From Dermanyssus gallinae (Eukaryota > Arthropoda > Arachnida > Mesostigmata > Dermanyssidae): a stretch of DNA of 64,000 bases. Below, piece after piece: positions 60,816 through 64,000 of this stretch (positions are counted from its first letter, which is position 1; each line of letters begins with the position of its first letter). The notes under the pieces were generated by a model. That model made no database searches and was not told where the DNA came from. It worked only from the letters and a program-made list of their open reading frames with translations. The stretch covers positions 248,076 to 312,075 of the forward strand of contig QVRM01003916.1 in assembly GCA_003439945.1 (NCBI GenBank), given 5' to 3'. Made by a program: the position numbers and the translations under genes.

Positions 60816-62694
60816 ATACTTGGCGGGCCGGGCCCGTTCACTCGCGGTTTGCTACAGAAGGTCGGGAAGCGACTAGGTCTAGCCAGCGGTGATAGGCCAG
60901 CGGGCGAATTTCTCAGACAGCGTCTGTCGCTGGATGTGGAACGGGGCAACGCGGCTTCGGTCCGGGGAACCCTCCAGAGATGGTTGGTTCCTACATTGGA
61001 CCCTTCGTAAACGTGCACACGTTCGCAGGGACCCAATTGTCATGTTCCCACCGTCGGTGATTAATTACAATGAATAAATATTATTCTAAAATATATATAT
61101 ATAGTGTTTTAGAGATTATTTTTTTGGGGTTCGCCCCGTCGTTAGGGGCGCACGCTGTCTAATATAACATTTTGTATTTGTGTAGCATAGACTTTGATCT
61201 TTAGCGTAAGTTAGAGAGATATAGATATGTCCAGTAACAGCGGGTTAAGTCAATCGTAACGTTTAACCGTTGCCGCCTTCGGCTTACTGCATGATGATGT
61301 ACTGTGAGCGCCACTGCGTCACTGGAAGATGTTCCGTAGTACCAAAGAACGGAGTGTTTACTTACGGATTTTTATATTCGATGTGGGCATGCTTGGCGTT
61401 TGTGGCAAATATATCTATTGCAGAGCTATCTTACGGAACTACGGGGGTAGGAGGGTTTCTCCGCTGTGGAGACCATCCACATACTGCGGGACGCTGATAA
61501 GTGCGCCTCTTCTAACGTTGTTCGGTTTGTCGAAAGCACAGTTGGTTTGCTAAAGTCAACTTTATGCAAGGAAATACTAGTGTTTCCAATAGATTGGGAA
61601 TAGCTTTCGGGTGACTGGAATATCTTGCATTTATTTTTAAAGCAGGAGCTCCCTGCAAGTACAACGTTGCTGTTGTTCGTGTATGACTCTCCTATTACAC
61701 TAATCGTATTGTTAAACAATACAGCAACGTCACCGCTTGCTCTATCAGAACCTTCAGTCTGTTGCTCAAAACTTTCTACCAGATACTAACTGAAAACCAC
61801 AGTTTGTTCCGTGTCCCAGGTCTCAGTAAGCACCAGTATGTCGTATTGTGTAGTCATAGTCAGGGGAAGGAAGTCTAAAGTTGAAAGAAGGGATATAGTT
61901 GGCTTCGCTGTTTCTGGCTGGGTTCTGTCAGATTTTTCGCCCATGACACTATATTCACGCGCGGCTTGATTAGGAGTGCCCTATATAAAACATATCCGCC
62001 AGTGTCTAGAATCGCCTCAACCGTGGAAACACAAAACGCTTCTCGTAAGGATAATTCGATTTGGTGACGAAGCGTATCTTCAGTTTCGTTATTTTTAGGA
62101 CGCTTCTTTGTCTGCAAGAAGCCAATTGATCCCAACACCTGCGAGAATAGAGATGACATTATTTTGCCAATTGTACTGCTTTCATGGTAGAAGGGATAAT
62201 CTTTTCCATGATCGATTGGATAAGGCCATTACAATTGTTGTGCCGCGAATGGCTTCTTTTCCGCCGGCAATGATTGATTTTCAAGCTCCTTTCTAACTCT
62301 CTGCCGGGACCTTGGGTGTTTTAATCTCATTACATTTTAATCGTATTATATATAAGAAGTTTATCACCAAAATGACTTACGTACGCACGTCGTTGTGTAA
62401 AGGCCATGTACGATATGTCTGGCTACAAAGTACTGTATAAAGATTTTAACCAGATACTTTTACCAGTACAAGGCACACATATATATGTACCAAAACAGTG
62501 CATTCTATTTGAATTCTGCTCGAGGCACATTGTGTAACTGGGCTAACCTTGGGTTAGAGAACCCGTAATCACACGTTCGCGCGGAGGCAATTGTCAGTCC
62601 AAAGCATTCTAACATGTATTCTATTCTTCATTGAAATAAATGGATACGTTGCATTTGGCTAACAAACGGCGGGCTGTTAGGTCTGCCCGAGGCC
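60816..62694. other. Flank, no recognised gene
   Basis: A plus-strand open stretch at about 60850-60975 (LASGDRPAGEFLRQRLSLDV) looks coding-like but cannot be assigned. The rest holds only a short (TA)n at 61092-61104. Confidence 0.4.
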
Positions 62695-62868
62695 CTATAC
62701 TTTTCGAGCTGAGCCCCAGCTAAGATGTATCATCCATGGGCTGCTTTCCGCATTGCTTCATAGACGGACCCCCACAAATACAAATGTGCAATGGTGGGGC
62801 TCGTTCCCGCGCACCTTTATGTCTCCTCCGATTGCGAGAATGCACCCACCACGCCACCGGGCGCCGAA
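62695..62868 (-). mobile_element. SINE family A, copy 7
   Basis: Plus-strand order: TCGAGCTGAGCCCCAGC tail complement, CATAGACGGACCCCCACAAA, GGTGGGGCTCGTTCCCGCG (B-box complement with one change), CCACCACGCCACCGGGCGC head complement. Confidence 0.85.
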
Positions 62869-64000
62869 GCCCTGCAGGAGTTTTCACCACTGAAATTACG
62901 ATCACTGCCTTCATTAGCCGTTGAACGCTTAGCTTTCCTGATAGTAGTCAATCAGTCAGTAACCCTTCGGCCAAACATAAGATTGTTGAGATGTGGCTGG
63001 TAAGACGGTAGACAGTATATATGTCTGATTGTCTGTTTGTTCTACATTCGAAGCAGCCTTGACTCGATCGCATCCAGAGCTAAGGGCTGGATCGCTTTCT
63101 CGGCATGTTAATAATTGTTGAGGTTGTCCTTGTTGTTGTAGTAGTTGTTGTTGTTGATATTGTACCTGCTGTCTGGGGGGGGGGGTCCTAACTACCCCAA
63201 CATCCTCAAGGAACAGCGTTGCCGGCTGTTGCCCAATAGCCTCGGTCGCTGTCACTTGTTTTCGCCCTTCCCTTACTTTCTCCCTTTTCCCTTCACGTTT
63301 TTCCGTGGCCATTGGCGTGTCTGTTGCCTTGTCTCGGTCTGTTCGTTCCTGACGGAGGAGAGGAAAGCACCTCGTAAAGCAGAACGCCCTTGAGGGCGTG
63401 CTTTTTGCCTGCCGCCTGTACAACCGCTCGGAGATGACGATGACAAAGATGACAGAAGAAGGCAACAACGACAACAACAAACAACAACGACGCGACGACA
63501 ACAAACAGCCTAGTTCTGCACGGCCAAATACACCATAGTATGTCGATAGGTTGACACACATACACCGTCAGCTTGTTACTGCGCCTGACGATCCCCACGC
63601 CTTCCCGTCGCCACCGCCGGGGTTAAGGTGAGAAGCCCGTCGGAACGTGGATTGTGGTGAGGAGCGGAGTGGACAACCCCCGATCGATTTGAGCTACTTC
63701 TCTACCTACCACCTGCTGTGTAGGTCGATGTGTGTCGCGTCGATTTAAAACGAACAATAGCTGCCCGCTGCAGTTGCCACGCTAAGTAAAGACGTCTAGA
63801 CAAGCTGATTCACTGATTCCGTTCTATCCCTGGTGCTAGGTGTTGTGAACGAGTTTATCTAAACGTACGCATTAGATTAACACACAGCAGGCATATACAT
63901 ACCTTGTTGAACCTTTCAGCATCTACCTAAATTAATTTTGCTTGATGGTAGGCTTTTTGAATGTGTGCACTTGGAACTGTTTGCAAGTCTAGTTACAGTT
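62869..64000. other. Right-end flank
   Basis: A GTT/GTA array at about 63120-63156, a G-run of about 11 at 63176-63186, AAC/GAC array at 63462-63510. A 201-codon minus-strand frame (62956-63561) contains a Gln-rich stretch encoded by the repeat and no recognised domain. Confidence 0.45.

Noticed and set aside
62956..63561. 201-codon minus-strand open frame with Gln run
   Set aside because: The Gln run is the reverse reading of a GTT/TTG array and the rest has no known domain.

Overview
This is animal (metazoan) nuclear DNA. The coding sequence is split by GT-AG introns. Introns are A/T-rich and full of (TA)n, (TAA)n and (CAA/GTT)n arrays, and tRNA-derived SINEs, non-LTR retrotransposons and mariner-type DNA transposons are common. 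Retrotransposon protein remnants of the R1 type, a clade known mainly from arthropods, together with mariner remains and several tRNA-SINE families point to an arthropod, possibly an arachnid such as a tick or mite. The species cannot be fixed from the sequence alone.

One host gene can be reconstructed with confidence: a carboxypeptidase Q (CPQ, also called plasma glutamate carboxypeptidase, peptidase family M28) on the plus strand. Seven coding exons lie at 16628-16843, 20906-21039, 21526-21729, 23294-23543, 31541-31693, 32328-32575 and 58221-58511. All junctions are GT-AG, the phases agree, and together they predict about 498 residues, against about 470 for the human protein. It has a signal peptide, a protease-associated-like region and all five metal ligands plus the catalytic Glu. 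Exon 1 begins with the bases TG after a splice acceptor, so the start codon is probably split, with its A in an upstream exon not identified here.

Layout: 1-16.6 kb is gene-poor flank or 5' intron DNA with microsatellites, a nested palindrome (5.4-5.65 kb), a 24-bp minisatellite (9.3-9.5 kb) and three copies of SINE family A. Intron 1 (16.8-20.9 kb) holds a SINE-C, a minus-strand reverse transcriptase remnant with an FADD motif, and a SINE-B. Intron 4 (23.5-31.5 kb) holds a SINE-A, an element with long terminal inverted repeats (26.8-27.5 kb) and a 19-bp minisatellite (28.0-28.2 kb). The last intron (32.6-58.2 kb, 25.6 kb) is a transposon trap: TA-centred palindromes, a mariner remnant, copies of all three SINE families, two R1-type ORF2 copies (41.5-42.2 and 42.65-46.0 kb) and a related solo 3' end (49.6-49.8 kb). 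The terminal exon is flanked by (GTT)n upstream and (AAC)n downstream. Beyond the gene, 58.5-64 kb holds more trinucleotide arrays, a minus-strand YADD reverse transcriptase fragment and a SINE-A.

I found no rRNA, functional tRNA, CRISPR array or second host gene that I could support. Many long open frames are translations of (TA)n or (GTT)n repeats.
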